Program-made: the position numbers and the translations under genes
NCBI GenBank assembly: GCA_018350325.1
Contig: JAEVLN010000002.1
Location: 6,121,456-6,185,455, forward strand
Length of the DNA stretch: 64,000 nucleotides
Source of the DNA: Globodera rostochiensis
Lineage: Eukaryota; Nematoda; Chromadorea; Rhabditida; Heteroderidae
Reading direction: 5' to 3'
Part shown: positions 37,209 to 48,992 of the stretch, piece after piece
Layout: every line of letters begins with the position of its first letter
How positions within the stretch are numbered: position 1 is the stretch's first letter
Notes under the pieces: generated by a model
Databases searched by the model: none
Told to the model about the DNA's origin: nothing
The model's input: the letters and a program-made list of their open reading frames with translations, nothing else

Positions 37209-38224
37209 TATTTTTTAGCTTTTTTTGTTAATTGGTTTATTTTGTTTAATATTAAGTTTTATGCCTAGCATATATAAGATTTTAGAAAATTAAAAGCAAT
37301 ATTTTGCCCAGATCCCCGAACCCGGACTCTAGAATTCAAGACTCCCATTAGTCGTCTCAACCTTTGTGTTCACGGACTCTCGGGAAAATTTTAAATTATT
37401 GTTTCTTTTATATTTAAAATAATTTTTCAGAGATCTCTTTTATTTCCAAGGTATTACTATTTTTATTAAATTATTTATAGGCAAATTTATTCGTTTATTA
37501 AATTCATTCAAATTGAATACCATGTAAATCCCGCTCCTTCACTGCTGTCTTTTTGCCAAATTCGTAAAAGCGGCTAACAATACAGCCGCCAGCGAATTCA
37601 TGTTCACGGCTAGTAACTCCATCTTTTCGTTTATTGTCATAGGTAATTTGTGAAATAATTCAATTGCTTGATTTATTTGTGTATTTTGGTATGTTATTTA
37701 TTGTTTAAAAATTCTTCCACTTATATTTATTGTTTTGATATTTTGTATACACAGCTGAAGGTATTTGAGTGCAACCAACCAGACTTGTGTACTGCGGTAC
37801 GGGTTAAAAACGCAATATCGGCTTATTCCTTTTGTTTAAAATAATAAACATTTATCGCATAATTGATAGTTTAATTTTTAAAAAGTTTATAAAATTATAA
37901 TTATATTATATTTCTAAGATGTATATTAAATTCTTTCATTGCATCCAATAAATTAATTATTTTGTTAAAAGCTTACCTATTTTTCTTCGTCGGTAAAGTC
38001 TTATAATTTATTGGTCGAAAAGGCTTATCAGTTCTGTTTCATTTTTCAATTCTAATATATTTTAATTAAATTTTTTATTTATTCTATATCACGTTTAAGT
38101 CGCCCAATTGACTCAATTTTACATTGATTTATTATGAAAATTATTTGTATCGCATAATGTGTTTTAGTCTTACAAAAGCTTTTTTTTTTAAATAATTAAA
38201 TTGTTTTCATTTCCTAATGTTGAT

Positions 38225-38689
38225 CAAGGATGGGCGGAAATTTATTTTCAAAAAACGGAAAACGGAAAAACGGAAATATTTTTAACGGAAAACGTAAAAC
38301 GGAAAAAAGGGCCAAAAACAACGGAAAAACGGAAAACGGAAAACGGAAACATTTTCAAATAAAATAAAAAAATTATTTTTTTTTTAAAATAATTTATTTA
38401 ATAAATTTTTTTGTTTGTAATTGGAAAAAGTTAAAAAGAATTTTTAAAAATTGTTTAACCACCAACTGTAAATCACTGACACAGTCGGGGATCTGAACCC
38501 CCACCTACACTTATCTCACCACACCAACCACTCACCATTACACCACAACCAAACAGCATTCCAATCCTCCAAAGATCCCATTCTTAGGGGTGTATATTTT
38601 TTTCGTTTTTTTCCGTTAAAAAGGGCATTTTAACGAAAAACGGAAAAAAGGCCCAAAAACAACGGAAAACGGAATACCGCCCATCCCTG
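38225..38689. mobile_element. hAT-like MITE
   Basis: Ends CAAGGATGGGCGG and (reverse strand) CAGGGATGGGCGG form an inverted repeat of the hAT type. Flanks ATGTTGAT and ATGCTTAT agree at six of eight bases, fitting an old 8-bp target duplication. Both halves are rich in AACGGAAAACGG words. No transposase. Confidence 0.7.
38480..38550 (-). repeat. tRNA-derived segment (SINE-like) inside the MITE
   Basis: On the minus strand TGGTGTAATGGTGAG (A-box-like, about 38531-38545) is followed by GGGTTCAGATCCC (B-box, 38488-38500). The spacing suits a pol III internal promoter, but the flanking arms do not form an acceptor stem, so it is a tRNA-derived fragment rather than a tRNA gene. Confidence 0.5.
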
Positions 38690-41297
38690 ATGCTTATCTG
38701 CATTACAGTGCGCTAATCTGCATTACAGTGCGTTTGTTAGTTTGTTTTAATGGCTATTTATTTTATTTTGATGTTTCTAGATCACGGTTCCCATAATTTC
38801 TTTATTATATTTGAAACAACGACAGTGGTGTTTAGTCACATGACTGCGTTACATAACCTCGAAATTTGAGCATTTTTTCGCTTCAAAATTAAAATTATTA
38901 TGTTTTAAATGCGGAAGTATCAATTTATATGTTTATTTGTTTAAAAATTAATTAATGAATCGGCTGAGTTACACCCTTTCCTTGCTGTTTAATTTTTTAT
39001 ACATTTTATTCAATTTTTATTTAATTTGTTTTAAGAAAAAAATAAATTAACAAATCAATGCAATTTCATTTTATTGGCATCTTGTGATTGCATGAAGGAC
39101 AAACTTTATTTACAAAAAATATTATAAAATTTTAAAATTATTCTCATTATTTAAAACATTAATTTTCATTTTTTATTACAATTACTGCATATATTTGGAC
39201 AGAAATTAGACAAAAAATAATTAGCACGTTTCATTCAATTAGTAAATCTAAAAATGTTTTATTTATTATTGAAATAATTAGCTAATTCATGTTTTTCTGT
39301 CTTCTTTAAGTTACTAAGATGCGCTGATTTAATTTATTGTAGGAATTAAATTAATTAATTTTCTTTAAATAAATTGTATATATTGATGAATTATTTGATC
39401 GAGTTCGATCAATTTCCACATAGCTATTGCAGCCGGGCGATAATATATTTGGGCAGTTTTTAATAATGAATATTATATATTTCATTTTTATAAGCATTGT
39501 TTTATTTTTATTATATTTGTTGTATAATATTTCATACATATTAATTCTTTCTTTTAATTCTTTATTGTATAATTTTTTACGTCTCTGGCCTTTACAAATG
39601 TTTATTGGAAATTTTAATTTCCCTCGCCTCCCACGCGTTAAAAAATCGATGAATTTGTATGACGATAAGCAAAATTGTTAAATTGGTTAAAAACGGTTAC
39701 TTTTTCTGTAAGCTTTCATTTTAAATTTTAATTAGACAAAACTATATTAGCTTTTATTAAGATGATACGTTCAGACAATTTTGTCAACTAACTTAATCTG
39801 TTGATTGTTTGGTTTCTATTTTTTAAATTGATTTAGTCCGGAAAATTTTCTGAGGCTAGGCTTGGCTTTACGACGATATCGCTTCCCGCGCATTCGGAAG
39901 GTTTGATTTATATCTTATAAATAATGGGTATTTGTCGCAATTTTTTTAACAGCAAATTCCTTGAATAATTTTAAAAATGATAAATATTATAGAATTTAAA
40001 GAATATGTTTATAATGAATATCAATTATTGATTTAACTTGAATTCGATTGCAATGCATTATTTTCCCAATTAATAAAGTTTGTTTATAAATACATGTTGC
40101 CAATCGTGAACAGGTCCCCCCTTTTTTAGATTAGCACCATAAATTCATTTAATGTTAGCGATATTAAGTGATATTATCATATTTTTATTTTATTGTTTGG
40201 AGAATGTTATTCAAAAATGAAATTTTCGGTATGCACACTTTCTTTCTGAAGATTGCCGGTTATTTAGGTATATTCAATACTTTTTATAAAAAATCATAAT
40301 ATTAATTAAATGTTGTTTAATTAATGGTGTATTTTATTTTACCCTTTACAAATCATTTTTTAATATATTTAAATACTATTGTTGTTGAATAGTACGGCGT
40401 TTGGTTCGCGTTTTTTTACTATTTTTTATAAATCTGTAAATCTAATAAATAATTAAAACTTTTATTGTTATAATTTATTTAAATTTTAATGTAATTCTGT
40501 CGAATTGTTGTTGGCTTTAAAGCTGACTGCAATCCTGCTTCGCACCATTTTGGTCCCCCGCGCCGCGCTTTTCGTTGAATTGCGTTTTTGCAAAGTGCCA
40601 GCTTTTCAATTGCAAACAAAAAAGCTGTCAGAAGTTTCTACTTTTATAGTTTTAAATTGGATATGCGGTTTTTGCTGGATCATTACGTTATTATTATTAA
40701 CATCTTAATTTAGGCAATTGATTTTTAAATTTATGGCTGGGATTCAATGAAACCTTTGTACTTCTGTTTCTCTAACTTTTACGCCTTCCTTTTGGTTCGA
40801 AAGGCTAACATTTCACAATATTTGTTTTACTTCATTTTTATTTGTTATTAAAAACACCCATTGATCGTGTTTATTTACTTTATTAAGAATTCGCGTTTTG
40901 TTATCTAATGTATAGTTTTTAATTTTTTTAAAGAAAGTGGTTAGTCTTCGGCATCCTTCAAAAATGTCAAAATGTAAATTATCGGTATTAAATGGATTTT
41001 TCTATTAAATTTTTATGATAAATAAATTAATTATCATGAATAAACATTAAACGCCTTAAATGTTTCAGTTATTTGCATTGTTTAATTCTCATTATTACTT
41101 TATTGTATAGTTTTTTTATCTTAATTATTTTTGGTTTTTTATTTTAATTTTATTGACACTGTTGGCGGTTATTTAATTATAAAAAAGGTGACTGGCTGGC
41201 TGATTGGCTCGTTAGTTTCAATTTTAATAAATTTTTTGTTTATTTATTATGTTATTTTTTTTTATATTTTGTGTTTTAATGCTTATTAAATATTTGA

Positions 41298-41447
41298 AGT
41301 AAAAATTTTGTCTTATTGGTACAACCCGCAACCGTCGGAATTCGTTGGTATTGCTGCGCTGAAGATGATTATTTCCGCCTTACACAGTACATAGAACATT
41401 TTGTTGTGTCAAAAAGAATTTTGCTTAGGTTATTTTATTTTAGGTAA
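41298..41447 (+). CDS. Non-ATG open frame, unknown
   Basis: Forty-nine sense codons from a stop at 41295 to TAA. The core LLVQPATVGIRWYCCAEDDY is followed by FRLTQYIEHFVVSKR. A second plus frame is open over the GC core too. Family unknown; may be an exon of the unresolved plus-strand gene. Confidence 0.3.
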   Translation, partial: SKNFVLLVQPATVGIRWYCCAEDDYFRLTQYIEHFVVSKRILLRLFYFR

Positions 41448-42797
41448 TTTATAAAATGTTTATGAATTAGTTATTACCCAGAAATGTTGATTTTTTTAAT
41501 TACCATAAATTGATTTGAAAAATTGAATTTTTGTTAGAATATTTGAATCCAGAAGCAATTACAAATATTTCCTAAAGTAAACTATGCTGTTGTTTTATAT
41601 TGACAGGAAAGGTATCCCCACAGGGTAATCTCTTGATTAGTTCACCCACGGATATAAACTTGTTATATCGTATACGGATATTTTCTCATCCTATTTGGGC
41701 TCTTCAAACAATTTTTACGTTAAATTGTGAATTTTAAATTGTATTTATGTTAGAATATTTAGATTAGCAGAAGCAATTTGGGCCAATATCATTTGCAACA
41801 TAAAAAGAGTTGCCACAACCATTTGTTGCACTGATGGTTACTTAAAATTACTGTAATATTCATCTTTTATTAAAAATTTTACGATCTTGTCCGAGAGCAC
41901 CGGAATCAGATCATTGCAGATCGTCTCGCGATTAAATACGAATACGCGTTGCAAATTTAATCAAAACTAAATAGAGTTTTTAATAGTTAAGTAAAATAAA
42001 TTATTTTTAAAAAAGATTAGTTAAAATTAACAAATATTATTTTTTTGGCAAAGTTTGGCTTTTATATGCTTAAATTGTAGTTTTTATTTGAATTGCAGCC
42101 GTCTGTTGCGCAAAAAAAGTTATAAAAAATGTTGTTGCAATAAAAGTCCAAAGTTGAACATCAATATAAATTTGTTTTCAAAGTTTATACAGCTCAGAGT
42201 TGAGTGATAAAAATTAGAGAATTGTATTATAGTTTTATTATAATTGGTTAAGCAAAAAATATATGATATGCTTTTCCAAATATTTATGAAATAAACAATT
42301 TTAATTGTTGACCAATAATCTTTGATCAACGAAAGAAGTAATTAATTTAACATTTTCAAAATCCTAGGGGTTTGCCGCCTAGTTGATTTTTTTATAATTA
42401 AATGTTTTAAAATACGGCATTAGAAAATTTTAATTGTTTTTAAAATTTCATTTATATGTATTTTTCCATTATAATTTCTTTCATTGTTTTGACTTTAAAT
42501 TAGTATTGATTTCATGATTAGTTTTTTAAATTAAAATTACATTTTGTATTACAACTAAACAAGAAACCGTCTGTTAAATTGAATTTAATAAAGTTTCAAT
42601 AGGTTTTTAGCGGATTTAATCATTTTTTAAAATATTTTTTTTGCCACCAAAGTATTAAAATTGAGATAATATTTGTGTTTTTGAGATTAGCAATTTTGCA
42701 TGCTTCATTTTCCCACTTGTAATTTTTTGATGGTAAAAATTCTTCTCAAAGCTTACTCAAATTGATTTTAATCGGTCTCGCTCTCTTTCTTTCTCAG

Positions 42798-42974
42798 GTC
42801 TCATCCAAGTCATATGGCAATTAACGCGTTTAATATTTATCGCACCGCGTTTTGATTCAATTTCGGTAATAAATGTGCCAGTCACGTAAGTTATGGATTA
42901 GTGTGAGAGGAAAAAGGGCCTTTGCAATGGCAATGGCGCGCACCTCTATTGTCTCTCAACTTATTCTCTTAAAG
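42798..42974 (+). CDS. Candidate exon pair, unknown protein
   Basis: A strong acceptor (ctttctttctcag) precedes an 88-nt exon encoding LIQVIWQLTRLIFIAPRFDS and ISVINVPV, ending in an excellent donor CAC|gtaagt. Only 16 nt later (gtaagttatggattag) a second open stretch begins, 42902-42974, encoding GKRAFAMAMARTSIVSQL up to donor AAAG|gtttag. The phases join (2 nt + 1 nt). A 16-nt intron would be shorter than any usual nematode intron, so either it is not an intron or the acceptor lies further on. Family unknown. Confidence 0.4.
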
Positions 42975-43800
42975 GTTTAGGTTATAAATGGTTATTTAAC
43001 TTTTAAAGTAAAATAAATGCTTGTTTGTCTGTTTAAGCATAAAAATGGATAATTACGAAATTTGGGATTAACATAATTTTAGTTAGGGAATGGAAGAGGC
43101 CTAATATTCCAGACATATACCAGCCGCAATAGCTAATAGATTTTGATTATAAGTAGTAATTAAATTGTTATGAAGCATTAAAACACAAAAGAATGTTTAA
43201 TTTATCTGTTTATCGCTATTCTTTTTTCTTGCATTAGAGAAATTAACTAAATAAATTTTATTTATTTTATTTAGAGAAATTTTGTTTTAGTTGAAATTAT
43301 TTTTTAGATAAAATTGTTTTAGTTAAAGCAAAAGCTTATGTTGTAGTTTAAAACTACATTAATCAGGGATTTTTGTACGCTTTTTTTGTTGTATTTTTTT
43401 TTAACCCTTTTTAGTTAAAATTATGCTCCACATTTTTTTAAAATTTTACCATTAATTTTTTAAAGGAATAGTTCTGCCATTAAAATATTTGCTACTTTTT
43501 ATATTTATTTTCTCATATTAAATTTATACATCATACCGTGAAATATATATTTATTTCTAAAATTTTTGCTGCGATTTTGTTTACACTATTTTTTTAGATA
43601 CATTAAAAATATTTTGTTATTATTTTTTTTTATCTATAAAAATATTTTGTTACTATTTTTTGTATAAAGTCATAAATCATTAATGTAATTTCCAATTTTG
43701 ATAATCAAAGTACGTGTTGGATCTGGAAAAGAATGTGTTTATTTGAGTTAAAAATTTTTAGTTGTTTTAAAACGGCAAATTTCTAAGCCAAATTTAAATA
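42975..43800. other. T-rich spacer
   Basis: No frame of interest; T-rich runs throughout. Confidence 0.4.
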
Positions 43801-43801
43801 A

Positions 43802-43894
43802 CAAAATGTGTTAAATTTAGTTATTTTTGAGATTTTGACTCCTGGTAGACCCGAAGACTGTCTAGTCCAAACAATCGAATGTCTTTTTGCTTAG
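43802..43894 (+). CDS. Candidate terminal exon, unknown
   Basis: Thirty sense codons to TAG. The GC part encodes LTPGRPEDCLVQTIECLF; an acceptor-like tatttttgag precedes ATTTTGACTCC at 43832. Family unknown. Confidence 0.3.
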   Translation, partial: QNVLNLVIFEILTPGRPEDCLVQTIECLFA

Positions 43895-45150
43895 GGTCAA
43901 TGGCGGTATATTTTTACGCATTCCATTCTTAATAATCATTTTAATAAGTTTATAGTGAAGAAAAGCTCAGCCATTGCAATAAGTTTATTGATTTTTAACA
44001 CTTTAATTTTTTCCACAATATGAATTTTATTCTATTATAAATTCCTAAATATGTATCCTATTCAAGTAGGTGTTTATGTTATAGCATTTTATTTAGCTAG
44101 TATTTAATTCACAATTTTTCAATTGTAATCATATTTTTTTTATTTAATTTATTTTCACGATATATTCAGGCGTGAGTTTACCTGGGCTGTAATTAAGAAA
44201 TTTATGCATTATACAAAGTATTATGTTAGCTGAATTTTATAAATTATAAAATGCATTTTTTATATAATAAATAATAATGCAATTTTCTTTTCCTGAGATA
44301 TACTTTTTCTTGACAGGCATATTTTTAATGAAACATCTAATTGTTTCAACGAATATTTTCTTTTATACTCGTAAATTTTTGTCTTATTGTTAATTTAAAA
44401 AATTTTTGCAATTTTTTGATGCCTTATTACAGTTTTTTAATCAGCGTTAATTATTTTCAAAATCGGAATACATTTAAATATGATTAAGCGTTTAATTAGT
44501 ACATTACTTTGGTTGTAATATTGTTTGCACTATTTTTTGTTTTATCCTTCCCGAAGAAGGGGCATTTTCCCGGATCCTTACAGAGTTGACAGGTGGGAGG
44601 TCGTCTTTTTCCTCCTACCCCTTCTGAAGCTTCTTTGACCTAGCTGATGTTTTTTACGAAATTTAAATATTTGGAAAATTATAATTCTTTTTAAAATTTC
44701 ATTTATATGATTACAAGTTTTTCGTTTTATTTGAATCCCATTAATTTGAATATTATTTCTTTTGTTTTGGCCTTATAAAAATTAGATTTAATATTACAAC
44801 TAAACAAAAAACCTTCTCTTAAATTGAATTTAATTTAGAGTTTCAATAGGCTTTAGTCAGTTAATTTTTTTTTAACATTATTTTTTTGAGCATACAGTGT
44901 ATTTATTTTAATTTACTCAACTTTTATTCAAATTATCAATTTGACGTAACCTCTTTTTTTAAATATTGAATTCGAGTTATTGCTATAACGTTATAAATAA
45001 TATTCCTTTATTTAATGTGGGTTTTTTCATCCGTATTCGGAATGAATATTTTAATTAAATTAATTACATTAAAAAATTGACGTATTTGTTTTTAAAAAAA
45101 TAATTTTTATAATTATTATAATTAAATTTTATATTTGAATTTTTTTTTAA

Positions 45151-45261
45151 ATATTCAACTACTTTGGTGCCTTTGAAGGTGGGCTTATCGAAAACAGCCT
45201 CTTTGTCATCATGCGTCAAAGAGTTGGGGAAAACAGACCAATGTCTGTCTCCATTTACTAA
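45151..45261 (+). CDS. Candidate exon, unknown
   Basis: Thirty-six sense codons from TAA to TAA with a well-mixed composition: FGAFEGGLIENSLFVIMRQR then VGENRPMSVS. No clean acceptor was identified. Lies on the plus strand of the T-rich domain. Confidence 0.35.
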   Translation: MFNYFGAFEGGLIENSLFVIMRQRVGENRPMSVSIY

Positions 45262-45658
45262 AACACAATAAACTCCTTTCTATTACATATAATTAACCCA
45301 ATTACTATTCATTTTATTTAATTTCCTTAATAAATTTTGTTCAAAAGTTTTTTTTCGTAAATATTTTCTTTTATATATTATATTTTATTTTTAGAAATAA
45401 ATTTAATTTTAATTTAAAAAAAAATTATTTTATATGTTAATTAAGTTTTTTTTGATCATTTTGTCCTAGATAGAATATTAATTATTTAAAATTTACTTAT
45501 TTCAATTAATTTTAAGTAACACCACGCATGACGTCGACTGGAATTGGCTAGAATGGTTTTTTGTCGGTTTATTTTAAACCTAGAGGAATAACCGTGTCAC
45601 GGAAGCCGTTGACACTTTAACCTTTTGCGGGTAAAAAATAACAGAACCTATAGATTAA

Positions 45659-45826
45659 TTGACAGACGGTTCATTTGCGTACAAAGTGATTTCGGAGGAC
45701 GATTGCGTTTTAAGCATGAAAAGCCCAACTGTTTTAAAATGGGTTTTAAATATTTATTTCCATTATATTTTTTTAAGGTTTAATTATGAGTGGACCGAGT
45801 TATTATTCTTTATTATAATACTTTAA
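45659..45826 (+). CDS. Candidate exon, unknown
   Basis: Fifty-five sense codons after a stop. An acceptor-like attgacag at 45665 would start an exon encoding GSFAYKVISEDDCVLSMKSP and TVLKW, with a donor TGG|gtttta near 45744. Beyond that the frame turns hydrophobic and AT-rich, as intron sequence would. Family unknown. Confidence 0.35.
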   Translation: MTDGSFAYKVISEDDCVLSMKSPTVLKWVLNIYFHYIFLRFNYEWTELLFFIIIL

Positions 45827-45999
45827 GCATCCGACCGTTAAAAGTGTCTTAGCTCGCCGACATATGAAACGGCAATGCTTGCGATCAATTGCCTGTATTT
45901 TGTTTGTGCGGAGATATTTATTTTTAAAATTTTTTTTTAGCGACATCAAATAATTACACACTAACCGCTTGCAATTTAAAAGATTTAAGACATACTTCA

Positions 46000-46975
46000 A
46001 ATTGAATAAATTAATGTTTTTAATTTTATTTTTTATTTAATAAATTTTTATTTTAAATTTTCCATAGTTTTATGAACGTCTTAATATTGTATTTGTTATT
46101 CTTTCGTATATTAAAGAACTTCTGACTTTTTAAAGTTTTAATATTAATACCAAACCAGAAGTCTAAAAAAAATGTATTTTGGCGAAAAATTTCGGATCTG
46201 TCGTTTAGCTTGATGGCTTTCTCATTAAATTGTATTTATTGGATAAATTTCATATTATAATTAATATAAATGTAATTTACTTCTTTAACTAAAATGAGGC
46301 GCCGTATATTTTATGCTATCACTTTATATTGTGCTAACATAGTTTTTTTGATCATTCTTTACTGAAGTGAATATTTAATTTTTGATTAAATTGTTTGTGT
46401 AAAATGTTATTTCTTTGATTTAAAGTTTTATCATATAAGCACATAATTTAACTTATCTTATTAATCAATATACACACAATATTAGGGTTTGTCTTTTTTT
46501 TGATTTTTCATTGATTTTATTGTAAATATTAGAATATTCCACTGGATGAATATTGATGTCAAGCTGCTCCCATTTTATAATGGCAAAAAATTTTATTTCT
46601 TTGGTCATAATAAGTATTTTTGTTTTAGTCTTAATTCAATATGATCGAACAAAATGGATTGCAGAAAGCACTCTTCACATTCTGATTAAAGTAAATAAAC
46701 ATTTGGAAATGAATATTGTAATCGTAAATGTATTTTAATAGTTAAATTTATAATTTTGTACAAACTTCAAATAATGTTATAGTTTTTAAATTTATAGTAT
46801 CAAAATTAAATGCACTTAAATTATTTGGTTTGTATTTTTTAATATTTAATGACGAATTTGTTTTGGAAATTATTTTTTACGATTTAGTTTAAAAATTTAT
46901 TTTTCAAAAGGCGGCAAACCAAAAAATAGCGCAAAATTCTGCCAATATTTATAAAATTTGAAGAAACCGACCCAT
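46000..46975. other. T-rich spacer
   Basis: No callable feature; the ATG frame at 46553-46738 is short, with no domain. Confidence 0.4.
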
Positions 46976-46979
46976 ATAT

Positions 46980-47356
46980 CAAGGCTGGGAAAATTTCGGG
47001 TTTGAAATTTTAGATTCGGAAAAATTTCGGAATTTTTAGCCTTTTTAGAATTTAGAATTTGAATAAAATTTCGGATTTTACACCCCGAAGAATGCCACTT
47101 TTGGAGCAAACTTTTGTGCAAGTTGGCGGTGCCTGTCGGATGCCACCAAAAACATTTTGAATTTTTGACTTAATTTGGATTTGCAACCAAATGCTGATTT
47201 TCTGCAAATTTTAGCACTAATCCCAAAAAATGAAAAATTCTATATAAAAATTCATTCTAATCGAAAATATATTTTTTTATTTTGAATGAGAATTTTTAAA
47301 AATTTAGCACAAATTTCTCCTTTAAACATTTCAGATTCCGATTTTGCCCAGCCCTG
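46980..47356. mobile_element. hAT-like MITE
   Basis: Inverted ends CAAGGCTGGGAAAAT and (reverse strand) CAGGGCTGGGCAAAAT. Flanks CCATATAT and ATATATAT agree at six of eight bases. The interior contains repeated AATTTCGGAATTTT words. No transposase. Confidence 0.7.
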
Positions 47357-47839
47357 ATATATATGTTATGGTAATTTTGGAACTCGACTAATTCTGGAAT
47401 TGAGAAAAAGTTATTTCAATAAAATGAAAGCCCTGGTTTTTGAACTTTGTTAAAACGAATTGAACCGCTTGCTTTTTTCCCCCAAATGATTCTTCTCATT
47501 TAGAGCTTTCGACTGGCATCTTTTTGTTTGATTTGGTTGCATTTAAAAAAGTTGGACTTTAAAATTATCAAAATTAATCGGGTAATTCCAGAATTAACAT
47601 TCAATATTAGCCGTAACATATACATTCATCCATATAATCTAATAGGCATTTTAAATATAATAAATCAAAACCAAATCACTACGTAAGGAAAAATGGACGA
47701 ACGCTCATCAAAAATGATGAATAATGAATGAATGAATGGCGAACGGCGAACGATGACTAAAAATGATGCCCCGGCACTCATATTCTATTGATTGGCGCAG
47801 CAAGCGCAGCGCATTATCGAAAGAGTGGGAATAGAGAAG

Positions 47840-47866
47840 CAGAGATTTCTCTATCTCCTCTCTCTT

Positions 47867-47903
<37 letters not shown>

Positions 47904-47935
47904 ACTCTCTCTCTCTCTCCTCATTCTATGCTTTT
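47840..47935. repeat. (CT)n microsatellite
   Basis: Nearly pure CT repeat; open frames across it on both strands (poly-RE, poly-SL) are artefacts. Confidence 0.95.
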
Positions 47936-48230
47936 GTTTTGTGGGCCGAAATGGACGCAACCACCGGCGCGGAGGAGGGGAGGGGGTGGGGAGCGGTTTA
48001 TGATTGCCATTCCACCCACATTTGGGTTGGAGTTGCTATTTTTTTAAAAAGTTTTAATCAATAATGGACGCCGGATTTGATTTTGTAAAAATGGAATAAA
48101 AATTTATCAAACAAAAACCGTAGATTAGCTAGTGTAAGGATGAGAGAGAATTCCGCTGGTTGGAAGCGAACGGTTAAAACGCCTATGGCGGGGGCAAAAG
48201 ATCATCCATAAAGAAGAAGGCTAATGGGAC

Positions 48231-48302
48231 GCCCCGGTAGCTCAGTTGGAAGAGCTGCCCACGGATTGGGTGGAGGACGTGGGTTCGAGTCCCACCCGGG
48301 GC
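48231..48302 (+). tRNA. tRNA-like gene, aberrant anticodon arm
   Basis: Seventy-two bases with a perfect 7-bp acceptor stem (GCCCCGG/CCGGGGC), a D arm GCTC..GAGC, and a perfect T arm GTGGG-TTCGAGT-CCCAC. A-box TAGCTCAGTTGG and B-box GGTTCGAGTCC match consensus. The anticodon arm does not form the normal 5-bp stem with a 7-nt loop; the best fold is GCCCA/TGGGT with a 5-nt loop CGGAT and no U33. By position the anticodon would be GAT, but the isotype should not be assigned. Likely a pol III transcribed pseudo-tRNA or an unusual nematode tRNA. Confidence 0.7.
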
Positions 48303-48792
48303 TAACATTTTGCCTATTCTTTACTATAAGGTCAAAGCAGCAGTATTTTTAAGGTTCGTTTCAGAAAAGGGCCTTAAAAATGTTTTTTGTTGCAATAATC
48401 GTTTCATAGAATTTAATAAAATTTGATAAAACCACGCAACAGCTACCGAAGAGATGCCGACTGCATTATTTGATGATGTTATTGTAGAATGAAAAATCTT
48501 GCTCTAATTCAAAAATCTTTAAACATATCAACAACAAAAAAAACTTGATTATAAAAAAATCAGGCTAAATTCTTCATAAATTTGTTCGTTGTTGAATGAT
48601 CTTAACAGAAAAAAATCGCCGCAATTTTTTATTCAATATTTCTCTTAATTTTTGGAAATTGTACGATAATTTGGAAATTTACACAGAAAACACGCAAAAT
48701 TTAACAAATGTTGGCCTAATTTCGCAATTTTGAAGCAATTCCCGCCCCTGAGGGGTCGGGAGCAACCCAATTTTATTAATGAGGCTTTTTCT

Positions 48793-48850
48793 GCAATTTT
48801 TTTATTTAATGCGCTTGTTAAACATTTGCACATTCGTGGAAAATACAATT
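48793..48850 (+). pseudogene. Srg exon-4 relic
   Basis: TTGTTAAACATTTGCACATT plus CGTGG here is identical to part of exon 4 of receptor gene 2 (around 49803). In frame it gives LLNICTFV as in TM5. Flanking similarity fades fast. It is a remnant of a further receptor copy just upstream of gene 2. Confidence 0.5.
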
Positions 48851-48992
48851 TTTTAATAATTAACACCGCACTCATTATTTTATCATGCATCACTGCACTT
48901 ATTACTAATCTATCAAAAGTGGCTAACTAAATGCACAAAAAAAAATTGTTGGACAAAGAACGTTTTGTCAAAAGAAAAGCGACTTTAGAATT

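Larger units (their letters stand above)
37210..41290. other. T-rich domain with exon-like islands
   Basis: T-rich plus strand. Islands at 37311-37392, 37485-37640, 39865-39901 and 40505-40620 have short plus-strand open frames (for example SEFMFTASNSIFSFIV near 37600) with acceptor or donor edges, but no consistent chain could be built. Contains a hAT-like MITE at 38225-38689. The ATG frame at 39427-39681 is low-complexity. Confidence 0.35.

Noticed and set aside
47708..48064. Poly-Arg/Glu and poly-Ser/Leu ORFs
   Set aside because: Translations of a (CT)n microsatellite.
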